From UBA1562 sp041653955 (GTDB taxonomy: Bacteria; Omnitrophota; Gorgyraeia; Gygaellales; Profunditerraquicolaceae): a stretch of DNA of 12,093 nucleotides. Below the pieces are notes generated by a model that was given only the letters and a program-made list of their open reading frames with translations, did no database searches and was not told the origin of the DNA. Below are positions 1 through 7,121 of the stretch, one piece after another. Each line of letters begins with the position of its first letter. Positions within the stretch are counted from its first letter, which is position 1. Where the stretch lies: assembly GCA_041653955.1 (NCBI GenBank), contig JBAZEH010000034.1, positions 1-12,093 on the forward strand. The letters are read 5' to 3'. The translations under genes were made by a program, and so were the position numbers.

Positions 1-66
1 CCAGAAAGAATTTCTGAAAAAGATTGGTTCGAACTGTATTTTAAAAGAGCGCCGCCTCAATTTTTC

Positions 67-86
67 GACGGAAGGTACCTTCCGTC
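67..86. repeat. Perfect 20-base palindrome downstream of tRNA-Ala
   Basis: The two halves, GACGGAAGGT and ACCTTCCGTC, are exact reverse complements with no spacer. It lies 30 bases beyond the 3' end of the minus-strand tRNA-Ala gene. In that direction it is followed by GAAAAATTG and not by a run of T, so it is not a standard intrinsic terminator. On the plus strand it is preceded by five T and not followed by any. It could be a member of a dispersed palindromic repeat, a binding site for a dimeric protein, or an RNA hairpin protecting the tRNA precursor. The palindrome is certain; its role is unknown. Confidence 0.6.
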
Positions 87-115
87 CTGTCCTTGAAGCA
101 GCCCCCTATCACTCT

Positions 116-191
116 TGGTGGAGCTGGAGGGATTTGAACCCTCGACCCCTTGCATGCCATGCAAGTGCTCTCCCAGCTGAGCTACAGCCCC
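116..191 (-). tRNA. tRNA-Ala (anticodon GGC)
   Basis: Read on the minus strand, the 76 bases fold as a complete cloverleaf. The acceptor arm GGGGCTG pairs with CAGCTCC with one G-T pair. The D arm is GCTC...GAGC, the anticodon stem CTTGC/GCAAG carries the loop ATGGCAT with anticodon GGC, and the T arm is GAGGG-TTCAAAT-CCCTC. Discriminator A and an encoded CCA complete the 3' end. It decodes GCC and GCT alanine codons. A good minus-strand promoter lies just upstream (216-244). Confidence 0.97.
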
Positions 192-203
192 AGAATTATT
201 CTA

Positions 204-232
204 TTGACCTTTCCTATTTTAGAATATAAAAT
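204..232 (+). promoter_or_regulatory. Sigma70-type promoter for tRNA-Leu
   Basis: A TTGACC -35 box at 204-209 is separated by 17 bases from a TAAAAT -10 box at 227-232. Transcription would start near 239, about 15 bases before the mature tRNA-Leu at 254. The boxes interleave with those of the opposing tRNA-Ala promoter. This is read by eye from the consensus match and spacing. Confidence 0.6.
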
Positions 233-244
233 AACTGGCGTCAA
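216..244 (-). promoter_or_regulatory. Sigma70-type promoter for tRNA-Ala
   Basis: On the minus strand a TTGACG -35 box (239-244) and a TAAAAT -10 box (216-221) are separated by exactly 17 bases. The predicted start is around 209, about 18 bases before the 5' end of tRNA-Ala at 191. This is the better of the two matches in this 62-base divergent gap. It overlaps the tRNA-Leu promoter, so the two probably cannot be occupied by polymerase at the same time. Confidence 0.65.
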
Positions 245-253
245 CTAAATATT

Positions 254-339
254 GCCGAGGTGGTGGAATGGCATACACGCCAGTCTCAAAAACTGGTGGG
301 GGCAACTCCTTGAGGGTTCGACTCCCTCCCTCGGCACCA
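254..339 (+). tRNA. tRNA-Leu (anticodon CAA)
   Basis: An 86-base class II tRNA. Acceptor GCCGAGG pairs with CCTCGGC. The anticodon stem CCAGT/ACTGG holds the loop CTCAAAA with anticodon CAA, which reads the UUG leucine codon. The long variable arm TGGGGGCAACTCCTTG is typical of tRNA-Leu. The T arm is GAGGG-TTCGACT-CCCTC, followed by A and an encoded CCA. It is transcribed away from tRNA-Ala and toward the convergent protein-gene strand ending at 426. No clear terminator was seen in the 86-base gap that follows. Confidence 0.97.
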
Positions 340-425
340 TTGCTTTTCCTGCCTGTGCCGACTACGTAAGGAGTTAGGCATAAATTTCTCCGTCTTACTT
401 CAGGTTATTTACGCCATCCGGATCT

Positions 426-1079
426 TCAATCTTTTTTATCCAGGGATTCTTTTAAGAAAAAGTTGCGGTTAAGGTAAGGTATTATCGCGCGGTAAACTCG
501 CTGTGCGATCACATTATACCCGTCGGCATTAGGGTGTATAAAATCGCTTTTAAGGCGCGGATTGGTAATGATCCCGCTCAATGTGCCGGAGATAAATATC
601 GCGCCCTTCTCTTTCGCGAGCTTACAAAAAGCGGAACGGTATTCACGCATGATCAACCCTGTGCTGATATCGGCCACGGCTACCATCGCCCCCTGCTTAA
701 TGGCTCCGTCTATTATCGCGCTCATATTCTTCAGGGTCTCCTCCCGCGGTATCTTCCTTAAGAAATCATTGCCTCCAAACTCAACTATCACCAGGAGGGG
801 GTCCCTTTCCAACACATCCGATTTAAGCCTCCTGACCGCTTCCGTGGAAGTATCTCCGTCTATACCGGAATTAATAACAGGCGTATCTATCATTTTAGCG
901 AGAGCTGAAGGATAATCCCCTCCCGGCTCTGCCCCGTATCCATAGGTAATACTATCCCCGAAACAGATTACATTCTTGCCTTGAGAAGCTATATTGGCTA
1001 TTTCTCTTTTAGCGCATCCGCATAAAACCCCGGAGCAAAAGACGAATAAGCAGGCGATAAATATCTTATTTTTTGCCAT
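426..1079 (-). CDS. SGNH/GDSL-family esterase lipoprotein
   Basis: A 217-residue hydrolase of the SGNH superfamily, likely cleaving an ester or acyl group in the cell envelope; the substrate cannot be told. Block I is G41-D42-S43 with the nucleophile Ser43, block III is G102-G103-N104-D105, and block V is D179-x-x-H182, completing the triad. Residues 1-22 are a short basic start, a hydrophobic stretch and the lipobox L19-C20-G21-C22, so the mature protein is probably a lipid-anchored periplasmic enzyme beginning at Cys22. The 180-residue catalytic part is of normal size for TAP-like esterases. The ATG at 1079 lies inside the last codons of rlmN (14-base overlap) with an AGG motif about 9 bases upstream, which suggests translational coupling. 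It is the last gene of its group; family call firm, substrate unknown. Confidence 0.88.
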   Translation of the reverse strand: MAKNKIFIACLFVFCSGVLCGCAKREIANIASQGKNVICFGDSITYGYGAEPGGDYPSALAKMIDTPVINSGIDGDTSTEAVRRLKSDVLERDPLLVIVEFGGNDFLRKIPREETLKNMSAIIDGAIKQGAMVAVADISTGLIMREYRSAFCKLAKEKGAIFISGTLSGIITNPRLKSDFIHPNADGYNVIAQRVYRAIIPYLNRNFFLKESLDKKD

Positions 1080-2109
1080 ATCTTAACCTGAGTTGTCCGC
1101 AGGCCGCTTCAATATCATCTCCGCGTTTCCCGCGTAAAGTCACGTTCAGCCCGCCATTCATAAGCGCGCCCCTGAATAACCATGTGCTTGTCTGGCTCGG
1201 AGGCATTATACCAGATTCCTTTACCGGATTACAAGGTATAAGGTTAACCTTACAATTCAGCCCTTTTAATATCTTGATTAGGTTTCGGGCATCCCGCAAA
1301 CCGGAATTCACTCCTTCTATAAGGATATACTCAAATGTCACCTGGCGGTTGGTCTTGCCGGCATAATCCCCGCAGGCCTTAATAAGCTCCCTTAAGGGAT
1401 ATTTTTTATTCACGGGCATGAGGCGCGACCTTGTTTCATCGTCGGACGCATGTAAAGATACGGACAATTCTATCTGCATGCCTTCCCCCGCCAGCCTTTT
1501 TATCCCCGGTATGATACCGCAGGTAGAGATCGTTATCCTGCGCGCGCCGATATTCATGGTTTCGGGAAGATTGATCTGCCGTATAGCCTTTAATACGTTA
1601 TCATAATTATCTAAAGGTTCTCCCACGCCCATGAATACCAGGTGCGTAAGTTTATTGCCGGATGAGCCGTTTTTTAAATAGAGCGCTTCATCTATTATCT
1701 CAAGGTGGCTCAAATCCCTCTTAAACCCCGAGACTCCGCTCGCGCAGAACGCGCACGCAAATTTACATCCCGCCTGCGTAGATACGCATCCAGTAACCCT
1801 TTTTGCCGCGGGTATGATAACAGACTCAATAAGATCTCCGTCTTTTAGCTGAAGGAGGAATTTCTCTGTTCCGTCTTTAGACTTAACCTTCTTGGCCAGG
1901 TCAAGCCCAACTACATAAAAATCATTTTTCAGGCGCGCCCTCAGTCCGGAAGAGAGGTCGCTCATAAGGGAAAAATCCATAATCCCTTTTTTATATATCC
2001 AATCAAAGATCTGGCGGGCGTGAAAAGGGCGTTCTCCCCACCGCGTTAATGACTCCGATAGCTCCTTTAAACTTAACCCCTTGATATCGCGCATAGAAGG
2101 AGGTATCAA
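1066..2109 (-). CDS. rlmN: 23S rRNA (A2503-C2)/tRNA (A37-C2) methyltransferase RlmN
   Basis: A 347-residue radical-SAM enzyme that puts a methyl group on C2 of A2503 in 23S rRNA and, in species studied, of A37 in some tRNAs. The 4Fe-4S cluster motif is C115-x3-C119-x2-C122. The two catalytic cysteines of the family are visible as C108, seven residues before the motif, and C337 in the tail motif EAACGQL. The SAM-binding motif GVGEPLDN is at 161-168. Length matches the family and no key residue is missing. The first codon used here is TTG at 2109, overlapping the stop of the acyl-CoA ligase (TTGA); AAGGGAAGGG just upstream can serve as ribosome-binding site. An ATG at 2094 (residue 6) is the alternative but has no such site. 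As a radical-SAM enzyme of the methyl-transfer type, it makes 5'-deoxyadenosine, the sort of by-product that the upstream gene group could recycle. Confidence 0.96.
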   Translation of the reverse strand: MIPPSMRDIKGLSLKELSESLTRWGERPFHARQIFDWIYKKGIMDFSLMSDLSSGLRARLKNDFYVVGLDLAKKVKSKDGTEKFLLQLKDGDLIESVIIPAAKRVTGCVSTQAGCKFACAFCASGVSGFKRDLSHLEIIDEALYLKNGSSGNKLTHLVFMGVGEPLDNYDNVLKAIRQINLPETMNIGARRITISTCGIIPGIKRLAGEGMQIELSVSLHASDDETRSRLMPVNKKYPLRELIKACGDYAGKTNRQVTFEYILIEGVNSGLRDARNLIKILKGLNCKVNLIPCNPVKESGIMPPSQTSTWLFRGALMNGGLNVTLRGKRGDDIEAACGQLRLRYGKK

Positions 2110-3629
2110 CGCCCTTCCCTTATTTTATTTTTATCTATCTTTCCTGCCCTGTTCTTAGGCAGGGAATCCACAAATTCAAAATAATGCGGGACCTTGAAAT
2201 GCGCCAGGTGCTGGCGGCAAAAATAACGTAATGCCTCCTCATCAAGCGCGGCCCCCTCCTTCAACGCTACGAACGCCTTGGGCACCTCCCCGCGCAATTT
2301 ATCGGCTACGCCTATCACGGCAACCTCGGTTATATCAGGATGTTTATGTATTGCCGTTTCAACCTCCGGCTCAAATACGATCTCGCCGGCCACCTTGATC
2401 ATCTCTTTCTTCCTGCCTGATATATAAAGGTCCCCTTCTTCATCAAAGCGGCCCAGGTCGCCGGTGTGAAACCAGCCGTTACGCATAGTATCCTTTGTAA
2501 GTTCGGCATCCTTATAATAACCGTCGGTAACTACCCATCCGCGCACCGCGATCTCGCCTGTCTGGCCGCAGGAAAGCTCGTTATCCCGTTCATCAAATAT
2601 TTTTATCTGTATCCATGGGGCGGGTTTTCCTACACTTTCCAGCTTGTCCGATCCGGTAGGTATTACTGTGGTCGGGGCATTTGTTTCAGTAAGCCCCCAT
2701 CCGTGATAAAAGATGGTGCTGGGACAACGCTGATGGAACCTGCGGATAGTCTCTATCGAACTGGGGGCTCCGAACAGGTTTATCCAGCGCAGGCTTGAGA
2801 GGTCAAAGGCATCAAACTCCTTTGACTGCAGGAGAGCGTAATACATTGAAGGGACGAGCCAAAACCAGTTTATTTTATATTTCTCTATATTCCTTAAGAA
2901 CTCTAAAGGTATAAAACGGCCCATAAGGACCACGCTTACAGAGAACGCGAGGTTAGCCTGAACGGATATAAGCCCGCCTATATGCGAAAGCGGTAAAGGG
3001 CATATAACGGTATCCTTATCGTATATATCGTTATTGACAAAATATTTTATCGCCTTAGGCGGGGCGCAAAGCTGCAGATAGTTCGCCAGGACACCCTTGG
3101 GTTTTCCGGTCGTCCCTGAAGTATAAAAGATGACCGCGTAATCCTTATCATTTATATCCGCCTGCGGGGGAATATCCCTGCCTTCCTTGAGCAGATTATC
3201 AAATGATAGCAGCGGCTCTATGCCCTCGCCGCATATAATGACCTTCTCTAGCGCGGGGCACCTCTCTTTGATAACGGCAAATGATATGTTCGGCTTTCCC
3301 CTGGCTATAAGTATGCGCGCCTCAGAGTGTGAAATACATGATATAAGCTCATCCTGCGTGAGCATAAAATCAAGGGGCACGCAGACCGCGCCCAGGCACC
3401 AGGAGGCTAAATAGCCGAGAACGTATTCCGGTGAATTCGGAAGGTATATGGCTATCTTATCCTGTTTCTTCAAAGATAACCCGCGCAGGCTATCAGCGAG
3501 AGAAAACGCCGCGCCCCTTAACTCCCCAAAGGTTATTTCGCGCTCCTTGAATATAAACGCGGGGCGTTCAGGATATTCTTTAGCGTTCTTCTCTAACAGC
3601 GCGGCGACATTCATTAAATGAGCCCGCAA
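2106..3629 (-). CDS. AMP-forming acyl-CoA synthetase/ligase (class I adenylate-forming)
   Basis: About 507 residues of the ANL superfamily: ATP activates a carboxylic acid to an acyl-AMP, normally followed by transfer to CoA. Seen are the phosphate-binding loop YTSGTTGKPKGV (169-180), the GWGLTETN motif (310-317), HTGDLG with D391 (388-393), the hinge region GRKKEM (405-410), and the C-terminal catalytic lysine K497 in NRAGKIDK. All conserved motifs needed for activity are present. Chain length of the acid cannot be read. The longest frame starts at TTG 3629 within an inverted repeat; ATG 3614 (residue 6) is a more likely start, although neither has a convincing ribosome-binding site. It overlaps rlmN by 4 bases. 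Standing downstream of an aldehyde dehydrogenase, it may activate the acid that enzyme makes, but a separate fatty-acid or side-chain role is equally possible. Confidence 0.92.
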   Translation of the reverse strand: MRAHLMNVAALLEKNAKEYPERPAFIFKEREITFGELRGAAFSLADSLRGLSLKKQDKIAIYLPNSPEYVLGYLASWCLGAVCVPLDFMLTQDELISCISHSEARILIARGKPNISFAVIKERCPALEKVIICGEGIEPLLSFDNLLKEGRDIPPQADINDKDYAVIFYTSGTTGKPKGVLANYLQLCAPPKAIKYFVNNDIYDKDTVICPLPLSHIGGLISVQANLAFSVSVVLMGRFIPLEFLRNIEKYKINWFWLVPSMYYALLQSKEFDAFDLSSLRWINLFGAPSSIETIRRFHQRCPSTIFYHGWGLTETNAPTTVIPTGSDKLESVGKPAPWIQIKIFDERDNELSCGQTGEIAVRGWVVTDGYYKDAELTKDTMRNGWFHTGDLGRFDEEGDLYISGRKKEMIKVAGEIVFEPEVETAIHKHPDITEVAVIGVADKLRGEVPKAFVALKEGAALDEEALRYFCRQHLAHFKVPHYFEFVDSLPKNRAGKIDKNKIREGR

Positions 3630-3676
3630 CTTACGAACACGTTAGTGTGAGTAAGTTGTTTGGGCGAATTTATCCC
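3622..3676. repeat. Imperfect inverted repeat in the gap before the acyl-CoA ligase
   Basis: Arms at 3626-3640 and 3645-3659 surround the loop GTTA; two internal positions are mismatched. Outside a 2-base bulge, GCCC (3622-3625) pairs with GGGC (3662-3665). The block GGGCGAATTTATCCC follows to 3676. No T-run adjoins the stem on either strand, so it is a poor intrinsic terminator. The structure covers the TTG candidate start of the ligase. It shares sequence blocks with the gap at 8599-8664, suggesting a dispersed intergenic element. Confidence 0.5.
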
Positions 3677-3703
3677 TTTCCTTATTAATAAACATAAAGG
3701 GGA

Positions 3704-5188
3704 TTAAAACCCGTACCAGTAGTTGACTATCGGCTTGGAATTATCCGTCTTATCTATGACTACATTCTTAAGGCGGGTATATTCAAAAAAACCTTCCCTA
3801 CCCAGGTCTTTACCAAACCCGCTCTGTTTAAACCCTCCATAGGGAACTTCATTATAAAACATCCCGTAGGTATTGACCCATATTATCCCGGCGTTGATCC
3901 GGGAAGCCAGCCTTGCTAAAACACTTTCATTTTTACCCCAAATAGAAGCCGCGAGGCCGAAATCGCTCATATTGGCTAATCTCTCCGCCTCCTCCGTATC
4001 GGAAAACCTGATTACGCAGGCGACCGGGCCAAAAACCTCCTCTTTAAATATAGCCATTTCAGGGGTAACATTAGAAAGTATTGTCGGCTCGAAGAAAAAT
4101 CCGTTCTTTAACGCTGGCCCATCGGGTATCTTCCCTCCGCAAAGGACCCTAGCGCCTTCGGCTTTCGCCTTATTCACATATTCAATTACCTTTTCGCGCT
4201 GCTCATCTGATATCAGCGGGCCCATCTGCGTCTCATAATCAATAGCCAAACCCAATTTTATCCGTTTTGCTTTAGCGGTAAAATCTGAAATAAATTTATC
4301 GTATATGCTGTCCTCTACGAATATACGCGACATAGCCGTGCACATCTGGCCCTGATTCAGGAATATGGAACAAAGCGAACCATTTACCGCCGCTTCTAAA
4401 TCCGCGTCCTTAAGGATAATGCCGGCGGATTTACCCCCTAATTCCATAATAAGTTTTTTTATGTTCCCGCGGGTATAACCCAGGATATCCTTTCCGACGG
4501 GGTTGCTCCCGGTAAAAGATACCATATCCACGCGCCTATCCGCGCAAAGCGCTTCTCCTATTTTAGCTCCGCTCCCGTTTATAATATTCACTACCCCTTT
4601 CGGCAAACCTGCGTCATTTATGATCTTGGCTAATTCTAACGCGGTCAACGGGGTTAAACTGGATGGCTTAAGGATTACCGTGTTGCCGGCCGCAAGAGCG
4701 GCTGCCATCTTCCAGGAGGCGATCAAGAGCGGATAGTTCCAGGGCACGATCAAAGCTACGACACCCCGCGGCTCGCGGACAAGGCGGCTTTCGGCATTCT
4801 CTAATTTTATACTCTCGCTTCCGAGGTAATATTCCAGATTATTGGCAAAATGTTCAAAGGTTTTTGCTGCCGAAGGTATATCCATAAAGGTTGATTCTTT
4901 GATCGGTTTACCCGTATTCAAGGATTCAACTTTCGCCAGCTCACCGGCTTTATCCAGGATACCTTTGGATATCTTTAAAATAAAATCTTTGCGCTCAAGC
5001 AAGGGGATCCCTGGCCAGGGGCCTGAATCAAAAGCTGCCCGCGCGCTTTTTATCGCGTAATCAAGGTCATTGTTATCCGCGATTGCGGCATCAGCAATAA
5101 CCTCTCCTGTTGATGGATTAACCACCTTCTGCCTGTCCCGGCTATCTTGAAACTCACCGTTAATGAACAGCTGGTAACGCGTTATCAT
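3704..5188 (-). CDS. NAD(P)-dependent aldehyde dehydrogenase (betaine-aldehyde dehydrogenase-like)
   Basis: A full-length 494-residue member of the ALDH superfamily, oxidising an aldehyde to its acid in the cytoplasm. Visible are N151 in PWNYP, the cofactor lysine K174 in ILKPSS, the FTGS motif (225-228), general base E249 in MELGG, nucleophile C283 in NQGQMC, and E384 in KEEVFGP. The C-terminal oligomerisation region GGFKQSGFGK (451-460) is intact. Its ATG overlaps the aldolase stop (ATGA at 5185-5188) and AGAGGT precedes it, so the two are translationally coupled. The immediate context (phosphorylase, isomerase, aldolase) suggests that its substrate is the two-carbon aldehyde released by the aldolase, for example acetaldehyde or methylthioacetaldehyde. 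That is inference; sequence alone places it only in a broad group with betaine- and hydroxy-aldehyde dehydrogenases. Confidence 0.94.
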   Translation of the reverse strand: MITRYQLFINGEFQDSRDRQKVVNPSTGEVIADAAIADNNDLDYAIKSARAAFDSGPWPGIPLLERKDFILKISKGILDKAGELAKVESLNTGKPIKESTFMDIPSAAKTFEHFANNLEYYLGSESIKLENAESRLVREPRGVVALIVPWNYPLLIASWKMAAALAAGNTVILKPSSLTPLTALELAKIINDAGLPKGVVNIINGSGAKIGEALCADRRVDMVSFTGSNPVGKDILGYTRGNIKKLIMELGGKSAGIILKDADLEAAVNGSLCSIFLNQGQMCTAMSRIFVEDSIYDKFISDFTAKAKRIKLGLAIDYETQMGPLISDEQREKVIEYVNKAKAEGARVLCGGKIPDGPALKNGFFFEPTILSNVTPEMAIFKEEVFGPVACVIRFSDTEEAERLANMSDFGLAASIWGKNESVLARLASRINAGIIWVNTYGMFYNEVPYGGFKQSGFGKDLGREGFFEYTRLKNVVIDKTDNSKPIVNYWYGF

Positions 5189-6189
5189 TTTATCTTGACC
5201 TCTTTAAAGATCTGAAATAGGCGGCTAAAAGGCACATACCATCGCGAGAGCTTCCCCAGGTCCCCTTTTAACTTCATCTTCCCTTGAGTAGTAGCCACAA
5301 AAGGGTCTAGCTTTCCCAGGAATATCGCCACCCATATATCATTAGGGGCTGAAATTACAAAAGACGCATCTTCATCAAACTCTAATTTTACGATCTTGCC
5401 TTTATCAAAGTTGAATTTATAGACAGCGCCACTCCCATCAAGCTTGATGGCAAGTTTAAGCGTCATATCCAGTTCATTGCCTTTTGCCAGGATAAATTCA
5501 TCTTTATTCACCAGGTCCACTATCTCCTGTATATGCCCGCGGGAGAACATATCAAAAGCCTTATTACCGGCGCCAAAAGTACCCTCAAGCCCCTTATCCA
5601 GGCCATCAAGCATATCCTTCTTAAAGAGCCTGGCTACCCCTGCCACCTTTACCGCGTCTTCCAGGCTTTCCACCAGATCAAAGCCATCCGCGAAGTTTCC
5701 GGTAACTGCCACTACCCCGTGGTTCTTTATTGCCACCAGGTTGCTCATCTTCAAGGCATCTATTACGGGTTCAAGTTTTGTGATGCTTGGGGTATCCTGC
5801 GCTATAACAGGGACTTCGCCGAGATAAAGCCTTGATTCAAATGTCAATATTTTCAGGTCGGAGTAAACCGAAAAATAGCCATTACTCAAGGGAGGATGGC
5901 AGTGGATAATAGTTTTTGCCTCGGGAAAACTCTTATATATCAGGCTATGCATGGGAAATTCGGTGCTTAATTTACCGGCGTAAGCGCTTTTATCTTTTGT
6001 GAGGTCAACCCTGATGATATCCCCTGCCTGAAGCCCCCCCAAAAAAGTCCCTGTCGCGGTAATGAGGATACTATCCCCGTCTATCCTCGCGCTCAAGTTT
6101 CCGGATTTGGCTACCGACAGGTGCCTTTCGTATATCCGGCTCCCTACACTTATGATCTCATCCCTTAGTATATCTTCTCTTTCCGGCAT
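5185..6189 (-). CDS. Class II aldolase (fuculose-phosphate-aldolase type) fused to an SCP2 domain
   Basis: A 334-residue two-domain protein. Residues about 5-190 are a class II aldolase/adducin domain: the phosphate-binding SGN at 29-31 and TATGT at 44-48, catalytic E77 in STE, and zinc ligands H96, H98 (HCH) and H157 (NHG). These match E. coli FucA E73/H92/H94/H155 in order and spacing. Such enzymes split a ketose-1-phosphate into DHAP and an aldehyde; related Ald2 proteins act on methylthio- and 5-deoxyribulose-1-phosphate. Residues about 232-331 form an SCP2 sterol-carrier-like domain, shown by SAPNDIW and the GKLDP...QGKMKLKGD pattern. FucA is only about 215 residues, so the added domain is a fusion. 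The gene follows the isomerase by 2 bases with GAGG before its ATG, and overlaps the aldehyde dehydrogenase by 4 bases. Reaction type is well supported; exact substrate and SCP2 role are unknown. Confidence 0.9.
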   Translation of the reverse strand: MPEREDILRDEIISVGSRIYERHLSVAKSGNLSARIDGDSILITATGTFLGGLQAGDIIRVDLTKDKSAYAGKLSTEFPMHSLIYKSFPEAKTIIHCHPPLSNGYFSVYSDLKILTFESRLYLGEVPVIAQDTPSITKLEPVIDALKMSNLVAIKNHGVVAVTGNFADGFDLVESLEDAVKVAGVARLFKKDMLDGLDKGLEGTFGAGNKAFDMFSRGHIQEIVDLVNKDEFILAKGNELDMTLKLAIKLDGSGAVYKFNFDKGKIVKLEFDEDASFVISAPNDIWVAIFLGKLDPFVATTQGKMKLKGDLGKLSRWYVPFSRLFQIFKEVKIK

Positions 6190-6191
6190 GG

Positions 6192-7121
6192 TCAGACCTC
6201 TAAATAGATATGTTTTGTGATCAGTTTATCCGGGGTAATATCAAAAGCGGGATAATATCCCTTTACCCCCTTAGGCGCTAATCTTACGCCCTTATACTCC
6301 AGCATCTCCTTGTCCGGGCGCATCTCTATATTGATCTCTTTGCCGCTCCTGGCGCGCGACACCGGGGGGCAAATCACGTAAAACGGTATATTGAAATGGC
6401 GCGCCAGCACAGCCAGCTGATATGTCCCTACCTTATTGGCGATATCGCCGTTACGCGCCAGATGGTCAGCCCCTACTATAACATTAGTAATCTTGCCCAG
6501 AGACATTACGTAAGCGGCCATCCCGTCGGTGATCAGGGTCACCGGCAGGCTGGCTTTTTTTAACTCCCAGGCGGTCAACCGCGCCCCCTGCAGGTATGGC
6601 CTGGTCTCGGTGACGAAAAAACTTACACGTTTACCCTGTTTACGGCAAAACTCCCCTATCAAAGGCATAAGCCCGCTTATATTGCAATGCGTAAGTATGA
6701 CATCATTATTCTTTATCAGTTTACTGGCTGCCTCTGCCTGCCCTATGCGTTTATATTTCAACACCTCCAGGAAACCGGTAATACTTCTTTCTAAAGGCTT
6801 GCTTTCCGCGGCCCAATCCAGGGCCATATCGGTAAGCATCTTAAAAGGCAATGTCGGACGGCTGGAATTGATCGCCTTGGCTGCCCTGGACAAAGCAGGC
6901 AAAAGATTCTCCTTATTATTCTTCGCCTCAAGAAGGAGGGCATACATCACTAACAGCACCTGGCCTACTGCCCGCGTCTTCATCTCCTTTATCGCGCGGC
7001 AGGCCCCTTTATATCCCTTTACCTTAATATAACTTAATTTATCAGGCAGCGCGGTCTCATCAAGGATATAAATACTATCTCCCTTTAATCGAACCGGCCA
7101 GAAAAGAGGAGAAAACTTCAT
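6192..7121 (-). CDS. MtnA/eIF2B-family sugar-1-phosphate isomerase (methylthioribose-1-phosphate isomerase-like)
   Basis: A 309-residue member of the family that converts 5-substituted ribose-1-phosphate to ribulose-1-phosphate. Family signatures are LDETALP (20-26), NSSRPT (85-90), LTHCN with catalytic C146, ETRPYLQGARLTAWEL (172-187), LITDGMA (197-203), GAD with catalytic D219, NGDIANKVGTY (224-234) and PAFDITP (291-297). C146 and D219 correspond to Cys160 and Asp240 of B. subtilis MtnA. Two things are odd. It is about 40 residues shorter than typical MtnA, and the RGAPAIG ligand loop is replaced by RAVGQ (from R50), with SRAR where MtnA has STFD. The substrate may therefore not be methylthioribose-1-phosphate, which is why no symbol is given. 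Its ATG directly follows the phosphorylase stop, with GGAAGG upstream, and the next gene encodes the enzyme expected for its product. Confidence 0.85.
   Translation of the reverse strand: MKFSPLFWPVRLKGDSIYILDETALPDKLSYIKVKGYKGACRAIKEMKTRAVGQVLLVMYALLLEAKNNKENLLPALSRAAKAINSSRPTLPFKMLTDMALDWAAESKPLERSITGFLEVLKYKRIGQAEAASKLIKNNDVILTHCNISGLMPLIGEFCRKQGKRVSFFVTETRPYLQGARLTAWELKKASLPVTLITDGMAAYVMSLGKITNVIVGADHLARNGDIANKVGTYQLAVLARHFNIPFYVICPPVSRARSGKEINIEMRPDKEMLEYKGVRLAPKGVKGYYPAFDITPDKLITKHIYLEV

Noticed and set aside
366..398. Hairpin GTAAGGAG / CTCCGTCTTAC between tRNA-Leu and the esterase gene as a terminator
   Set aside because: The stem needs a 3-base bulge, is AT-poor on neither side, and has no adjacent T-run; not convincing for either direction.
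3624..3629. TTG at 3629 as the definite start of the acyl-CoA ligase
   Set aside because: The TTG lies inside an inverted repeat without a ribosome-binding site; ATG 3614 is at least as likely, so the first five residues are uncertain.
6529..7032. 167-residue open frame on the plus strand
   Set aside because: It lies wholly opposite the isomerase gene, whose motifs are unmistakable; treated as a shadow.
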